From the NCBI RefSeq assembly GCF_000964545.1, contig NZ_BBVD01000019.1, forward strand, positions 1-64,000: a DNA stretch of 64,000 nt, read 5' to 3'. The notes under the pieces were generated by a model. It did not search any database. It had not been told where the DNA came from and saw only the letters and a list, made by a program, of their open reading frames with translations. Each line of letters starts with the position of its first letter. Position 1 is the stretch's first letter. Origin of the DNA: Comamonas thiooxydans (GTDB taxonomy: Bacteria; Pseudomonadota; Gammaproteobacteria; Burkholderiales; Burkholderiaceae_C). Made by a program: the position numbers and the translations under genes. Positions 1 to 9,130 of this stretch are shown one piece after another.

Positions 1-33
1 ACGGCTGTGCCCGAACTGGTCAACGCGCTGTAA
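1..33 (+). CDS. 3' end of a gene cut by the window edge
   Basis: Only the last ten codons (TAVPELVNAL) and a TAA stop are present. A strong intrinsic terminator follows 13 bases later, which supports this being the real end of a transcribed gene. The product cannot be identified from ten residues. Confidence 0.5.
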   Translation, partial: TAVPELVNAL

Positions 34-46
34 TTTGGCGCACATC

Positions 47-74
47 AAAAGAGGGGCTTCAAGCCCCTCTTTTT
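47..74 (+). terminator. Rho-independent terminator
   Basis: Stem GAGGGGC / GCCCCTC with a TTCAA loop, preceded by AAAA and followed by TTTTT. It ends the transcription unit whose last codons are at 1-33. Confidence 0.85.
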
Positions 75-173
75 CCATGGGCGCCTGGCTCGTACAGGTC
101 AGGTCATCAACAATAATTCGGCAGCTGCATGGGCGCTTCAGACCCACTGCATTGATGGAGAGGGAGACTCTGA

Positions 174-1304
174 ATGAATCGCAAGCATTGGGTGTTGGCG
201 CGAGCCGGTTTGGTCGCCATGTGTGCAGGTGCTGTTTTGGTGGCACAGGCCTGGACGGTAGGGCAGGTGGCCCCGATGTCGGGGGCCGAAGCCAGTCAGG
301 GGCGGGCCTATGCGCAGGGCATGCGTCTGTACTTTGACCAGGTCAACAAGGCCGGTGGTGTGCAGGGCCAGCCTGTGGAACTGGCCGTGCTCGATGATGT
401 AGGCCATCCCGAAGAGACCGTGACCAAGACGCGCAAGCTGCTGAGCGAATCCAAGCCCGTGGTGCTGGCAGGCTATTTCGGCAATCGCAATCTCTTGGCC
501 TTGCTGGAGAGCAGGGCTCTGGATGGCTCGCAGATTCCGCTGGTGGGTTATCAGAGCACGGATACCCGTGTGCTGGCATCACCCCAGATGTTCTCCACGC
601 GTGCAGGGCTTGTCGAGCAGATCGCAAAGATTTCCACCCACCTGGCCACCGTAGGCATCACGCGGCTGGCGTTGGTGTTCGAGGAGCGTCCCGATGCACA
701 GGAGCTGACGGCCTTGGTGACCAAGGCCGTGAACCCCAGCGGGGCCAAGCTGGTCGCATCGGCCATGCTTAAGAGCCGAGGTGGCTCGGACAAGGCTGTG
801 CAGGAACTGCAGGCTGCGAAGACTTCGCCTCAAGCCATCCTGTTGGTGGCTTCCAGCCCTGCCACGGCGGCATTTGTCGAGGCATATCGCATGGAGGGCG
901 GTACCGCCCAGGTCTATGCCACGGCCGAGGCCGATATCGAGCAGTTGGCCAAGCGTCTTCCTGTGGAGTACATGAGCGGTCTGTCGATTGCCCAGGTGGT
1001 GCCCAGTCCCTACAAGGTCTCGGGCAAGCTCAACAAGGAGTTTCGCGACGCGACGATTGCTGCGGGCAAGTCCCTGGACGTTCCGGTGAGCTTTGCGATG
1101 ATGGAAGGCTTTGTGAATGCCAAAGTCATCGTGGAGGCCATGCGTCGCAGCCAGCCGGTGACGCCGGAAAAAATGAGTGCTGCCTTGCGCGGACTGGAGT
1201 CTTATGACCTGGGCGGCTACTGGGTGAACTTCAAGCCCGGGCAAGTGGGATCCAAATATGTGGACCTGTCCATCGTCAATGCCGCCGGGCGTGTGACGCA
1301 GTAA
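174..1304 (+). CDS. ABC transporter periplasmic substrate-binding protein, LivJ/type I PBP family
   Basis: A 376-residue exported binding protein of the branched-chain amino acid/amide type (Peripla_BP_6). The N-terminus is a signal peptide (basic MNRKH, hydrophobic core, AQA near residue 26). The mature part has the family opening (VGQVAPMSG..., MRLYFDQVNKAGGVQG) and the two-lobe layout expected for this length. An AGGGAG-like ribosome site lies about nine bases before the ATG. No permease or ATPase genes adjoin it and it stands alone between two terminators, so it is an orphan binding protein. It could feed a transporter encoded elsewhere or act as a sensor partner. Ligand unknown; it may bind amino acids, amides or aromatic acids, all common in this family. 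Confidence 0.85.
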   Translation: MNRKHWVLARAGLVAMCAGAVLVAQAWTVGQVAPMSGAEASQGRAYAQGMRLYFDQVNKAGGVQGQPVELAVLDDVGHPEETVTKTRKLLSESKPVVLAGYFGNRNLLALLESRALDGSQIPLVGYQSTDTRVLASPQMFSTRAGLVEQIAKISTHLATVGITRLALVFEERPDAQELTALVTKAVNPSGAKLVASAMLKSRGGSDKAVQELQAAKTSPQAILLVASSPATAAFVEAYRMEGGTAQVYATAEADIEQLAKRLPVEYMSGLSIAQVVPSPYKVSGKLNKEFRDATIAAGKSLDVPVSFAMMEGFVNAKVIVEAMRRSQPVTPEKMSAALRGLESYDLGGYWVNFKPGQVGSKYVDLSIVNAAGRVTQ

Positions 1305-1311
1305 GAAACCA

Positions 1312-1345
1312 AGGCCTGATGCAGCACCGCGCCCAGGCCTTTTTT
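1312..1345 (+). terminator. Rho-independent terminator
   Basis: Inverted repeat AGGCCTG / CAGGCCT around a 15-base loop, followed by five T, seven bases after the stop of the binding-protein gene. Confidence 0.75.
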
Positions 1346-1588
1346 GCGGCCGCTCCCATCACGATGATCCTCCGTGCACAGAGAAGGCAAAAACTGTTGC
1401 CCTGGGGACAGGGAGTGGCGCCATGGCAGGCGAAACTGGCCAAAGGCCAGTCGGACGGCTTCACCGTCGGCACAGGGGTGCAAACAGTGAGCCGTCCTTC
1501 GAACTGCTTCTGAAATAAGAGCTGCCTGCGTATCTGGAACAAACGCTGCAGCCCTTTTTTATTGATAAAACGAAGAAGGAGACAACAT

Positions 1589-2545
1589 ATGTCCAAGCTG
1601 CCACCCGCCCTCAAAAAGCTGGCTCTGCCTGTCATCGGCTCGCCGCTTTTCATCATCAGCAATCCCAAGCTTGTCATCGAGCAGTGCAAGGCCGGTATCG
1701 TCGGCTCCATGCCTTCTCTCAATGCCCGCCCGGCCGAGCAGCTGGAGGACTGGCTGGCAGAGATCACCGAGACTCTGGCGGCCTGGGACAAGGCCCATCC
1801 CGATCGCCCTTCGGCACCATTCGCCATCAATCAGATCGTGCACAAAAGCAATGACCGTCTGGAGCACGACATGCAGGTCTGCGCTAAGTACAAGGTGCCC
1901 ATCATCATCACCAGCCTGGGTGCGCGTGAAGATGTGAATCAGGCCGTGCATGGCTGGGGCGGTGTGGTGCTGCACGACATCATCAACAACAAGTTTGCTC
2001 GCAAGGCCATTGAAAAAGGTGCCGATGGCCTGATCGCCGTGGCAGCCGGTGCTGGCGGCCATGCGGGTGTGAAGAGCCCATTTGCCCTGGTGCAGGAAAT
2101 TCGCCAATGGTTTGACGGCCCTCTGGCGCTGTCCGGCTCGATTGCCACGGGTGGCTCGATTCTGGCGGCCCAGGCCATGGGTGCGGACTTTGCCTATATC
2201 GGATCGGCCTTCATTGCCACCGACGAGGCGCGCGCCGTAGAAGCCTACAAGCAGGCGATCGTCGAGGGCAGCTCCGACGACGTGGTCTACAGCAATCTGT
2301 TCACAGGCGTGCATGGCAACTATCTGGCACCTTCGATTCGTGCGGCCGGTCTGGATCCGGAAAACCTGCCCGAATCAGACCCCAGCAAGATGAATTTTGG
2401 CGGCGGTGCGCAAAAGGCCTGGAAAGATATCTGGGGCTGTGGCCAGGGTATCGGTGCCATTGACAAGGTGCAGTCCACGGCGGAGCTGGTGGCTCGCCTC
2501 AAGCGTGAGTACGCCGAAGCCAAGGCAAGCCTGCTGGTTGCCTGA
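1589..2545 (+). CDS. nitronate monooxygenase (2-nitropropane dioxygenase family)
   Basis: A 318-residue FMN-dependent TIM-barrel enzyme that oxidises alkyl nitronates, such as propionate 3-nitronate or 2-nitropropane anion, to carbonyl compounds and nitrite. Visible family features are the PVIGSPLF start, the FMN phosphate-binding glycine stretch (GAGGHAG, near residue 160), and LSGSIATGGS followed by AQAMGADFAYIGSAF. An in-frame upstream ATG exists at 1562, but AAGGAG sits at 1576-1581 directly before the ATG at 1589, which decides the start. It is a single-gene unit closed by a terminator. The family also includes enoyl-reductase-like members, so the exact substrate is unproven. Confidence 0.88.
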   Translation: MSKLPPALKKLALPVIGSPLFIISNPKLVIEQCKAGIVGSMPSLNARPAEQLEDWLAEITETLAAWDKAHPDRPSAPFAINQIVHKSNDRLEHDMQVCAKYKVPIIITSLGAREDVNQAVHGWGGVVLHDIINNKFARKAIEKGADGLIAVAAGAGGHAGVKSPFALVQEIRQWFDGPLALSGSIATGGSILAAQAMGADFAYIGSAFIATDEARAVEAYKQAIVEGSSDDVVYSNLFTGVHGNYLAPSIRAAGLDPENLPESDPSKMNFGGGAQKAWKDIWGCGQGIGAIDKVQSTAELVARLKREYAEAKASLLVA

Positions 2546-2569
2546 GGCAGTTCACTATCTTCTGTGCCA

Positions 2570-2594
2570 ACGGCGTCTTCGGACGCCGTTTTTT
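2570..2594 (+). terminator. Rho-independent terminator
   Basis: Stem ACGGCGTC / GACGCCGT with a TTCG tetraloop and a following T run, 24 bases after the nitronate monooxygenase stop. Confidence 0.9.
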
Positions 2595-2611
2595 ATGGGC
2601 GGCTTGCTCGC

Positions 2612-2625
2612 TTGATGTTGCTCAA
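2612..2625. promoter_or_regulatory. FNR/ANR-like box, near consensus
   Basis: TTGATGTTGCTCAA matches TTGAT-N4-ATCAA at 9 of 10 positions. It lies 58 bp (centre to centre) upstream of a perfect box and belongs to the same cyd upstream region. Confidence 0.5.
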
Positions 2626-2637
2626 GCACGACTTGTT

Positions 2638-2653
2638 CAAGGGTTAACCCTTG
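2638..2653. promoter_or_regulatory. 16-bp perfect palindrome upstream of cydD
   Basis: CAAGGGTTAACCCTTG is its own reverse complement. It lies between the two FNR-like boxes in the cyd promoter region. No T run follows, so it is not a terminator. It may be an operator for an unidentified dimeric regulator. Confidence 0.4.
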
Positions 2654-2669
2654 TTAAATCGCTTCGGAG

Positions 2670-2683
2670 TTGATGCGTATCAA
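2670..2683. promoter_or_regulatory. perfect FNR/ANR box upstream of the cyd operon
   Basis: TTGATGCGTATCAA is an exact match to the FNR/ANR consensus TTGAT-N4-ATCAA, centred 110 bp before the cydD start codon. Oxygen control of cytochrome bd genes by FNR-type regulators is well established in other proteobacteria. Whether it activates or represses here depends on the unmapped transcription start. Confidence 0.7.
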
Positions 2684-2759
2684 TGTAGGCCTGGTCCTGC
2701 AATTGGCTTTTGCATATCAAGTCATGATGATTGTCAAAAGAAGAGTAGTATTCCGTTAA

Positions 2760-2777
2760 TTTCAGTAAATACTGAAA
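2760..2777. promoter_or_regulatory. inverted repeat at the cydD translation start
   Basis: TTTCAGTA-AA-TACTGAAA, arms of 8 bp with a 2-bp spacer, ends eight bases before the cydD ATG where the ribosome-binding site should be. No good Shine-Dalgarno sequence is present. It could be an operator or an occluding element. Confidence 0.45.
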
Positions 2778-2785
2778 ATTGAGAA

Positions 2786-4516
2786 ATGCAGCACACCCCT
2801 TCTTCCTCCACCGACAAACAGGTCGATACAGCACATGCCGAGTTGGCGAGCGTCATCCGTCGCCCTGGCGCGGGAGCTGTGTGGCAGGTGTTTGCCGGGC
2901 TGATATGGCTGCCACAGGCAGCCTTGCTGGCCTGGGCTGTGCAACTCATGGCCAACGGTCAGGGCATGGCGGCCGTCTGGCCCATGGCTGCTGGCGTGTT
3001 GTTGCTGGGCTTGCTGCGAGCCTGGGCAGAAGGCCATGGCGGCATGCTGGCCAACCGTGCAGCGCGCGCGCAGCTCAGCAGCTTGCGCGCCCGGGTGGCG
3101 CAGTCGCTGGCTCAGACATCGCCGCTGGACAAGAGCCGCCCAGCTTCCGGCCAGGCGGCTAGCGCCATGGCCGAGCAGGCCGAGGCCATTGTTCCGTGGC
3201 TGGCGCGTTACCAGAGCGCGATGTGGCGTGTGCGTCTGCTGCCCTTGGTGATTTTGGCTGCCGTGGCCTTGCAGTCATGGGTCGCTGCTCTGATTTTGAT
3301 GGTTGCCGCGCCGCTGATTCCGCTTTTCATGGCGATCGTGGGCTGGCGTGCCAAGGCGGCCAGCGAAGAGCAGATGCTGCAGCTCGGTCATATGAACGCT
3401 TTCTTGCTGGACCGCCTGCGTGGCCTGAGCACGCTACGTGCACTGCATGTCGTGGAGCTGACGGGCCAGCGGCTGCGTGACCATGCCGAAGACCTGCGCA
3501 CCCGCACCATGCGCGTGCTGCGCATTGCCTTTCTGTCTTCTGCGGTGCTGGAGCTTTTCTCGGCACTGGGTGTGGCCATGGTGGCCGTCTATATAGGTTT
3601 TCACCTGCTGGGCACGCTGAATTTCGGCGCCTGGGGCGACAAGCTCGGTCTGGGCCAGGCCATGTTCGTGCTGCTGCTGGCGCCGGCATTTTTCGAGCCT
3701 TTGCGCGATCTCTCGGCCGTCTGGCATGACAGAGCCGCAGGCGAGGCCGCACTGCAGACCTTGCAGAGCATGCAGGCGCAGTCCATGCAGATTGTCGGTG
3801 CACAACATGCCGCTGAAGCATCTCCGGTCGATGAGCAGTCATGGCCTGGCCAGCCTGTGTCCGTAAGCGTTTCGGAACTCAAGGTTCAGGCGCCAGGCAG
3901 TGACTCCAGCCTCGCGCCGCTGTCTTTGCACATACAGGCTGGCGAGCATGTGGCGCTGTGGAGTCCCAGCGGCAGCGGCAAGTCTGTGCTGCTGGCGCAG
4001 ATTGCCGGCCTTTTGCCGGTACTGCAAGGCCGTATCGAAGTCGACCGGCAAACGCTTGATGCCAGCAGTGCTACCCAACTGCGCCGGCGAATGGCCTGGC
4101 TGGGTCAGTTGCCCCATGTCTTTGCCGGCTCGGCCGCGCGCAATATTGCGCTGGGGCGCAGCTCGGTAGGACCCGAGCAGATTGCCGAAGCTACGCAGCT
4201 GGCGGCACTTGATGAGGCCCTGGAGCATCGCCCCGGCGCAAGCCTGGGTGAGGGCGGCGCAGGCCTTTCCGGTGGCGAGGTGGTACGTTTGGCTCTGGCA
4301 CGTATGGCCGCGCAGACACGGGCCGGACTGCTGCTGGTCGATGAACCTACTGCTCATCTGGATCCCGAGACAGCAGCCCAGATTACGCAGTCTCTGCGCC
4401 ATATGGCCAGGGGGCGCACCATGCTGGTCGCCACCCATGATGCACAGCTGGCCGCTGCCATGGATCGCGTGATCGAGCTGCCGCTGCTGCGACCGACGCG
4501 GGAGCCGCAGTCATGA
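2786..4516 (+). CDS. cydD: CydD, ABC exporter half required for cytochrome bd assembly
   Basis: A 576-residue half-transporter: about six membrane segments in residues 30-330, then an ABC ATPase domain. With CydC it forms the inner-membrane heterodimer that exports glutathione and cysteine to the periplasm and is needed for cytochrome bd maturation. Walker A is SPSGSGKS, the signature is LSGGE, and Walker B runs into LLLVDEPTAHLD. The TM region contains the conserved MAIVGWRAKAASEEQM stretch. Translation is coupled to cydC by an ATGA overlap, and cydA, cydB and cydX follow in the same direction, so the oxidase and its assembly exporter appear to form one operon. FNR-like boxes lie upstream. 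Confidence 0.93.
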   Translation: MQHTPSSSTDKQVDTAHAELASVIRRPGAGAVWQVFAGLIWLPQAALLAWAVQLMANGQGMAAVWPMAAGVLLLGLLRAWAEGHGGMLANRAARAQLSSLRARVAQSLAQTSPLDKSRPASGQAASAMAEQAEAIVPWLARYQSAMWRVRLLPLVILAAVALQSWVAALILMVAAPLIPLFMAIVGWRAKAASEEQMLQLGHMNAFLLDRLRGLSTLRALHVVELTGQRLRDHAEDLRTRTMRVLRIAFLSSAVLELFSALGVAMVAVYIGFHLLGTLNFGAWGDKLGLGQAMFVLLLAPAFFEPLRDLSAVWHDRAAGEAALQTLQSMQAQSMQIVGAQHAAEASPVDEQSWPGQPVSVSVSELKVQAPGSDSSLAPLSLHIQAGEHVALWSPSGSGKSVLLAQIAGLLPVLQGRIEVDRQTLDASSATQLRRRMAWLGQLPHVFAGSAARNIALGRSSVGPEQIAEATQLAALDEALEHRPGASLGEGGAGLSGGEVVRLALARMAAQTRAGLLLVDEPTAHLDPETAAQITQSLRHMARGRTMLVATHDAQLAAAMDRVIELPLLRPTREPQS

Positions 4517-6237
4517 AGATGCGAGCCATTTCAATGCGCGAGATGCTGAAGCTGCTGGGCCAGATGGCGCCGCACAAGCTCTGGCTGGGAGGTGCCGCCC
4601 TGGCAGCGCTTACGGTGCTGATGGGCATGGCATTGCTGGGTTTGTCGGGCTGGTTCATCACGGCCACGGCCCTGGCCGGGCTGATGCCTGCCACGGCCCT
4701 GGTGTTCGATGTGTTCATGCCCTCGGCCGGCATTCGCCTGCTGGCCGTGGGCCGCACCGGTGCCCGCTATGCCGAGCGCTTGGTGACTCACGACGCCACA
4801 CTGGCCGTGCTGGCCGCTTTGCGCCAGAGACTGTTCCTGAGCTGGGCTCGCCCGCAGGCCGCCCGTCTGCTGCTGCAGCGCCCGGCCAGGCTGTTGCAGC
4901 GTCTGACCTCCGATGTGGATGCCCTGGACAATCTTTATCTGCGCCTGCTGGTGCCCGCCGTGGCGGCGCTGGGCGCGGCCTTGCTGGCGGCTCTGGCCTA
5001 CGGGTTCATGCGCTGGTGGCTGGGCCTGTTGACCCTGGCGTGGATGCTGCTGACTGGCTGGGGCATTGCCCTGTGGCATGGCTTGCGCAGCCGCAAGGCC
5101 GCTGTACGCCGTGCCATGGCACTGGAGGCCATGCGTGCCCAAACCGTGGATCTGGTTGCAGGCCAGACCGAGCTGCTAATGGCAGGCCAGTTGCCTGCCC
5201 AGGTGCAGCAAGTGCTGCACAGCGATGCGCGCTGCGCCCAGGCCGATGAGCGGCTTTATCAATCCGAAGCGGCTGCCGCCCAGGCTTATGGTGCGGTGTC
5301 TGCCATTACTTTGAGCGCATCCGTGCTGTTGATGGCCTGGTTGATGGAACAGGGCCGCATCAACGCGCCGGTTGCTGCGCTGGGTATTTTGCTGGCACTG
5401 TCGGCAATGGAGCCGTTTGCAGCTCTGCGCAGAGGGGCAGAACAGGCCGGGCGTACCTGGCTGGCGCTGCGCAGGCTGGCTCCACCGTTGGCGGCCAAGG
5501 CCGAAGCGGCAGAGAGTCCGCAGCAGCCTGTGCAGAAGCTGGCCGTCAGCTTGCAGTCTGTCCGACTTCGTCAATTGGGTCCTATAGACCTGAACGTGCG
5601 CCAGGGTGAGCGCGTGGCGCTGATCGGCAGCAGCGGCGCAGGCAAGACCAGCTTGCTGCATTTGATGGCGGGTGAGCTGCAGCCGGACGAAGGCGTGGTT
5701 CAGGCCCGCGGCTGCAGCTGGATGACACAGAGAACCGAGCTTTTTCAGGACAGCCTGCGCAACAACCTGAGGCTTGCCGATGCCAAGGCCGACGATGAGC
5801 AACTGTTGGGCGTCCTGCAGGCTGCAGGTCTCAGAAGCGACGTCATGGCCCTGCCACAGGGGCTGGACACCATGCTGGGTGAAGGCGGCCTGGGTCTGTC
5901 CGGAGGCCAGTCGCGCCGGCTGGCACTGGCCAGACTGCTGCTGAGCCCAGACCGCTGCTGGCTGCTTGATGAGGTGACCGAGGGACTGGATGCCGTCACT
6001 GCTGCCGATGTGCTGAAGCGGTTGGTGCAGGCGGCTGAGAGCGGCTCGCGAACGCTGATTTTTGCCACGCATTGGCAGCGTGAGGCGAGCCTCGCCGATC
6101 GCATTGTGTATCTGCAGGCAGGACAGGTAAGAGCGCAAGCCCTGCGCGGCACGCCAGAGTTTGGGCAACTGATGGCAAGGCTGCGACCCGATGTGCTGGG
6201 TGCTGTTGCACCGCAGTCCATATGTTTTTCCGATTGA
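4513..6237 (+). CDS. cydC: CydC, ABC exporter half required for cytochrome bd assembly
   Basis: 574 residues, the partner of CydD. An N-terminal six-helix membrane domain contains the typical LGLSGWFITATALAGL and GIRLLAVGRTGARYAERLVTH stretches. The C-terminal ATPase has Walker A GSSGAGKT, signature LSGGQ and Walker B LLDEVTEGLD. The start overlaps the cydD stop by four bases (ATGA), the usual sign of translational coupling. The short gap (31 bases) to cydA suggests co-transcription with the oxidase genes. Confidence 0.93.
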   Translation: MKMRAISMREMLKLLGQMAPHKLWLGGAALAALTVLMGMALLGLSGWFITATALAGLMPATALVFDVFMPSAGIRLLAVGRTGARYAERLVTHDATLAVLAALRQRLFLSWARPQAARLLLQRPARLLQRLTSDVDALDNLYLRLLVPAVAALGAALLAALAYGFMRWWLGLLTLAWMLLTGWGIALWHGLRSRKAAVRRAMALEAMRAQTVDLVAGQTELLMAGQLPAQVQQVLHSDARCAQADERLYQSEAAAAQAYGAVSAITLSASVLLMAWLMEQGRINAPVAALGILLALSAMEPFAALRRGAEQAGRTWLALRRLAPPLAAKAEAAESPQQPVQKLAVSLQSVRLRQLGPIDLNVRQGERVALIGSSGAGKTSLLHLMAGELQPDEGVVQARGCSWMTQRTELFQDSLRNNLRLADAKADDEQLLGVLQAAGLRSDVMALPQGLDTMLGEGGLGLSGGQSRRLALARLLLSPDRCWLLDEVTEGLDAVTAADVLKRLVQAAESGSRTLIFATHWQREASLADRIVYLQAGQVRAQALRGTPEFGQLMARLRPDVLGAVAPQSICFSD

Positions 6238-6268
6238 TTTTTGAAGTACCGAGAGAAAGGACCTGACC

Positions 6269-7858
6269 ATGGACCTCGACATCGTCGATTTATCGCGACT
6301 GCAGTTTGCGATAACGGCGCTCTACCACTTTCTGTTTGTGCCGCTGACACTGGGCCTGTCCATACTCGTTGCCATCATGGAGACGGTGTATGTAATGACC
6401 GGACGAGCCATCTGGCGCGACATGACCAAGTTCTGGGGCGTGCTGTTCGGCATCAACTTCGCCATGGGTGTGGCCACCGGCGTGGTGATGGAGTTCCAGT
6501 TCGGCATGAACTGGAGCTACTACAGCCACTATGTGGGCGACATCTTTGGTGCACCGCTGGCGATCGAGGGTTTGATGGCCTTCTTCATGGAGGCGACCTT
6601 TGTCGGCCTGTTCTTCTTTGGCTGGGATCGCCTCTCCAAGGTCAAGCACCTGATCGTCACCTGCCTGATGGCCATAGGCACCAACTTCTCGGCGCTATGG
6701 ATTCTGGTCGCCAATGGCTGGATGCAGAACCCCGTGGGTGCTACTTTCAACCCCCAGACCATGCGCATGGAAGTGAATGACTTCTTTGCCGTGCTCACCA
6801 ATCCCGTGGCGCAGGCCAAGTTTGTGCACACGGTGTCGGCGGGCTATGTCATGGCCTCGCTGTTCGTGCTGGGTATTTCGGCCTGGTATCTGCTCAAGGG
6901 TCGTCACATCCATCTGGCCAAGCGCTCGATGACGGTGGCCGCATCCTTTGGTCTGGCTGCTTCGCTGTCGGTGGTAGTGCTGGGTGACGAATCCGGCTAC
7001 CTGTCCTCGGAACACCAGAAGATGAAGCTGGCGTCGATCGAAGCCATGTGGGAGACCGAGCCCGCACCGGCCTCTTTCACGGCCTTTGGTTTCCCCGACC
7101 GCGAGGCGCGCGAGACCCATTTTGCCGTGCACATCCCATGGGTCATGGGCCTGATCGGTACGCGTTCGCTGGACACCCAAATTCCCGGCATCAACGAATT
7201 GGTCAAGAGCGCCGAGGGCAATATCCGCAACGGTATCGACGCCTATGACGCGCTGCAAACCATTCGCAAGGCCAGGACCGATGCCGAGATTCCCGCCGAG
7301 GCACGCCTGCGCTTTGAGAACAATGGCGCCAATCTGGGCTACGCCCTGCTGCTGATGCGCTATGTGGATGACCCACGCAAGGCGACCGAAGCACAGATCC
7401 ATCAGGCAGCAATGGATACCGTGCCGCCGGTCGGTCCGCTGTTCTGGACCTTCCGCATCATGGTGGCCCTGGGCATGTTCTTCATCGTGCTGACCGGCAC
7501 CTTCTTCTGGCTGGCTGCCCGCCACAGGCTGGATGCCTACCCCTGGCTGCTCAAGGTTGCCGTGTTCTCGATTCCGCTGCCCTGGATCGCCGCCGAATGC
7601 GGCTGGGTGGTGGCCGAGCTGGGTCGTCAGCCCTGGATCATCGAAGGCGTGCTGCCCACGGCCATGGCGGTTTCCAATCTGGGCGCGAAGACGCTGTTGC
7701 TGACCATTGCCGGCTTTGTGCTGATTTACACCGTGCTGCTGGTTATCGAGCTCAAGCTGATGGTCAAGGCCATCAAGAAGGGCCCCGAGCATGAGAGCGA
7801 ACCTCACCTCAGCCTCTACGAACCCATGATCAAGAAGCTGGCACGCGGCCAAAGCTGA
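6269..7858 (+). CDS. cydA: cytochrome bd ubiquinol oxidase subunit I
   Basis: A 529-residue integral membrane subunit holding haems b558, b595 and d. It oxidises ubiquinol at the periplasmic Q-loop and reduces oxygen with high affinity. Visible landmarks are the haem ligand region LYHFLFVPLT (His20, matching E. coli His19), FVHTVSAGY (second His), the Met-containing FRIMVALGM, and the hallmark GRQPW near residue 455. Length is close to the long-Q-loop subfamily (E. coli about 522). AAAGGA lies seven bases before the ATG. It belongs to the bd-I branch rather than the cyanide-insensitive CIO type, judged by loop length only. Confidence 0.96.
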   Translation: MDLDIVDLSRLQFAITALYHFLFVPLTLGLSILVAIMETVYVMTGRAIWRDMTKFWGVLFGINFAMGVATGVVMEFQFGMNWSYYSHYVGDIFGAPLAIEGLMAFFMEATFVGLFFFGWDRLSKVKHLIVTCLMAIGTNFSALWILVANGWMQNPVGATFNPQTMRMEVNDFFAVLTNPVAQAKFVHTVSAGYVMASLFVLGISAWYLLKGRHIHLAKRSMTVAASFGLAASLSVVVLGDESGYLSSEHQKMKLASIEAMWETEPAPASFTAFGFPDREARETHFAVHIPWVMGLIGTRSLDTQIPGINELVKSAEGNIRNGIDAYDALQTIRKARTDAEIPAEARLRFENNGANLGYALLLMRYVDDPRKATEAQIHQAAMDTVPPVGPLFWTFRIMVALGMFFIVLTGTFFWLAARHRLDAYPWLLKVAVFSIPLPWIAAECGWVVAELGRQPWIIEGVLPTAMAVSNLGAKTLLLTIAGFVLIYTVLLVIELKLMVKAIKKGPEHESEPHLSLYEPMIKKLARGQS

Positions 7859-7871
7859 GAGGAGTAACCAA

Positions 7872-9026
7872 ATGATCTTGCATGAACTGATTTCATATGA
7901 CGTGCTGCGCCTCATCTGGTGGCTGCTGCTCGGTGTGCTGCTGGTGGGCTTTGCCGTCACCGACGGCTTTGACCTCGGCGCCATGGGCCTGTTGCGCGCC
8001 ACGGCCAAGACCGATGTCGAGCGCCGTACGGCCATCAACTCAGTCGGCCCCGTGTGGGAAGGCAATCAGGTGTGGCTGATTCTGGGTGGCGGTGCCATCT
8101 TTGCGGCCTGGCCCCAGCTTTACGCCGTGTCCTTCTCGGGCTTTTACCTGGCCATGTTTGCCGTGCTGGTGCCGCTGATCCTGCGTCCCGTGGCGTTCAA
8201 GTTCCGCAGCAAACATGAAGATGCAGCCTGGCGCAACCGCTGGGACTGGGTGCTGTGCATCACGGGTCTGGTGCCAGCGCTGCTGTTCGGCGTGGCAGTG
8301 GGCAATGTGATCCTCGGCGTGCCATTTCGTCTGGGTGACGATATGCGCATTTACTACGACGGCAGCTTCTTCGGCCTGCTCACGCCTTTCGCATTGCTGT
8401 GCGGTCTGGTCTCGCTGTCCATGCTGCTCATGCATGGTGCGGCCTGGCTGATGTTCAAGACCGATGGAGAAGTCGCCAACCGCGCCGCCAGGTATGGCAC
8501 ATGGTTTGCCGTGCTGACCACCGTGCTGTTTGCGGTTGCCGGCCTGTGGCTGGCTACAGGCATCAACGGCTATGTGATTACCAGCGAGATCAACCCCGTC
8601 GGTCCCTCCAACCCCTTGAACAAGACCGCAGCCGTGGCTGCCGGTGCATGGATGGCCAACTTCAAGTCCTATCCCTGGCTCTGGCTGGTGCCCGGTATCG
8701 GCCTGCTCATGCCGCTGATCGTGGCCATCGGCTTGCGCAGCCGTCGCGAGTGGCTGGCGCTGCTGGCAAGCGGCCTGGCGATTGCCGGAATCATCCTGAC
8801 CGTGGGCGCTGCCATGTTCCCCATGATCCTGCCCTCCAGCATTGATCCGCGCTTCAGTCTGACGGTCTGGGACTCGTCTTCCAGCCATGTCGTGCTGTTC
8901 ATCATGCTGGTCTGCGTGCTGATCTTCCTGCCCTTGATCCTGGCCTATACCAGCTGGGTGTACTCGGTGCTGCGAGGCAAGGTGGACGTGAAGGCCATCG
9001 TGACCGGTCAGGGCCACTCGTATTGA
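7872..9026 (+). CDS. cydB: cytochrome bd ubiquinol oxidase subunit II
   Basis: 384 residues with about eight to nine membrane helices. It is the structural partner of CydA. Typical motifs are the N-terminal WWLLLGVLLVGFAVTDGFDLG and GPVWEGNQVWLILGGGAIFAAWP, which line the family signature. AGGAG lies seven bases before the ATG, and only 13 bases separate it from cydA. It is followed after about 100 bases by cydX. Confidence 0.96.
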   Translation: MILHELISYDVLRLIWWLLLGVLLVGFAVTDGFDLGAMGLLRATAKTDVERRTAINSVGPVWEGNQVWLILGGGAIFAAWPQLYAVSFSGFYLAMFAVLVPLILRPVAFKFRSKHEDAAWRNRWDWVLCITGLVPALLFGVAVGNVILGVPFRLGDDMRIYYDGSFFGLLTPFALLCGLVSLSMLLMHGAAWLMFKTDGEVANRAARYGTWFAVLTTVLFAVAGLWLATGINGYVITSEINPVGPSNPLNKTAAVAAGAWMANFKSYPWLWLVPGIGLLMPLIVAIGLRSRREWLALLASGLAIAGIILTVGAAMFPMILPSSIDPRFSLTVWDSSSSHVVLFIMLVCVLIFLPLILAYTSWVYSVLRGKVDVKAIVTGQGHSY

Positions 9027-9130
9027 GATGGGACGCCCCTCGGACGCCATGCTGCGTTCTTCCTTCTGTGTGGGGGGCGGTTCGAATATTGTTGGCCCAT
9101 ACATTGGATGGGCCGAATGAAAGGAAACTT

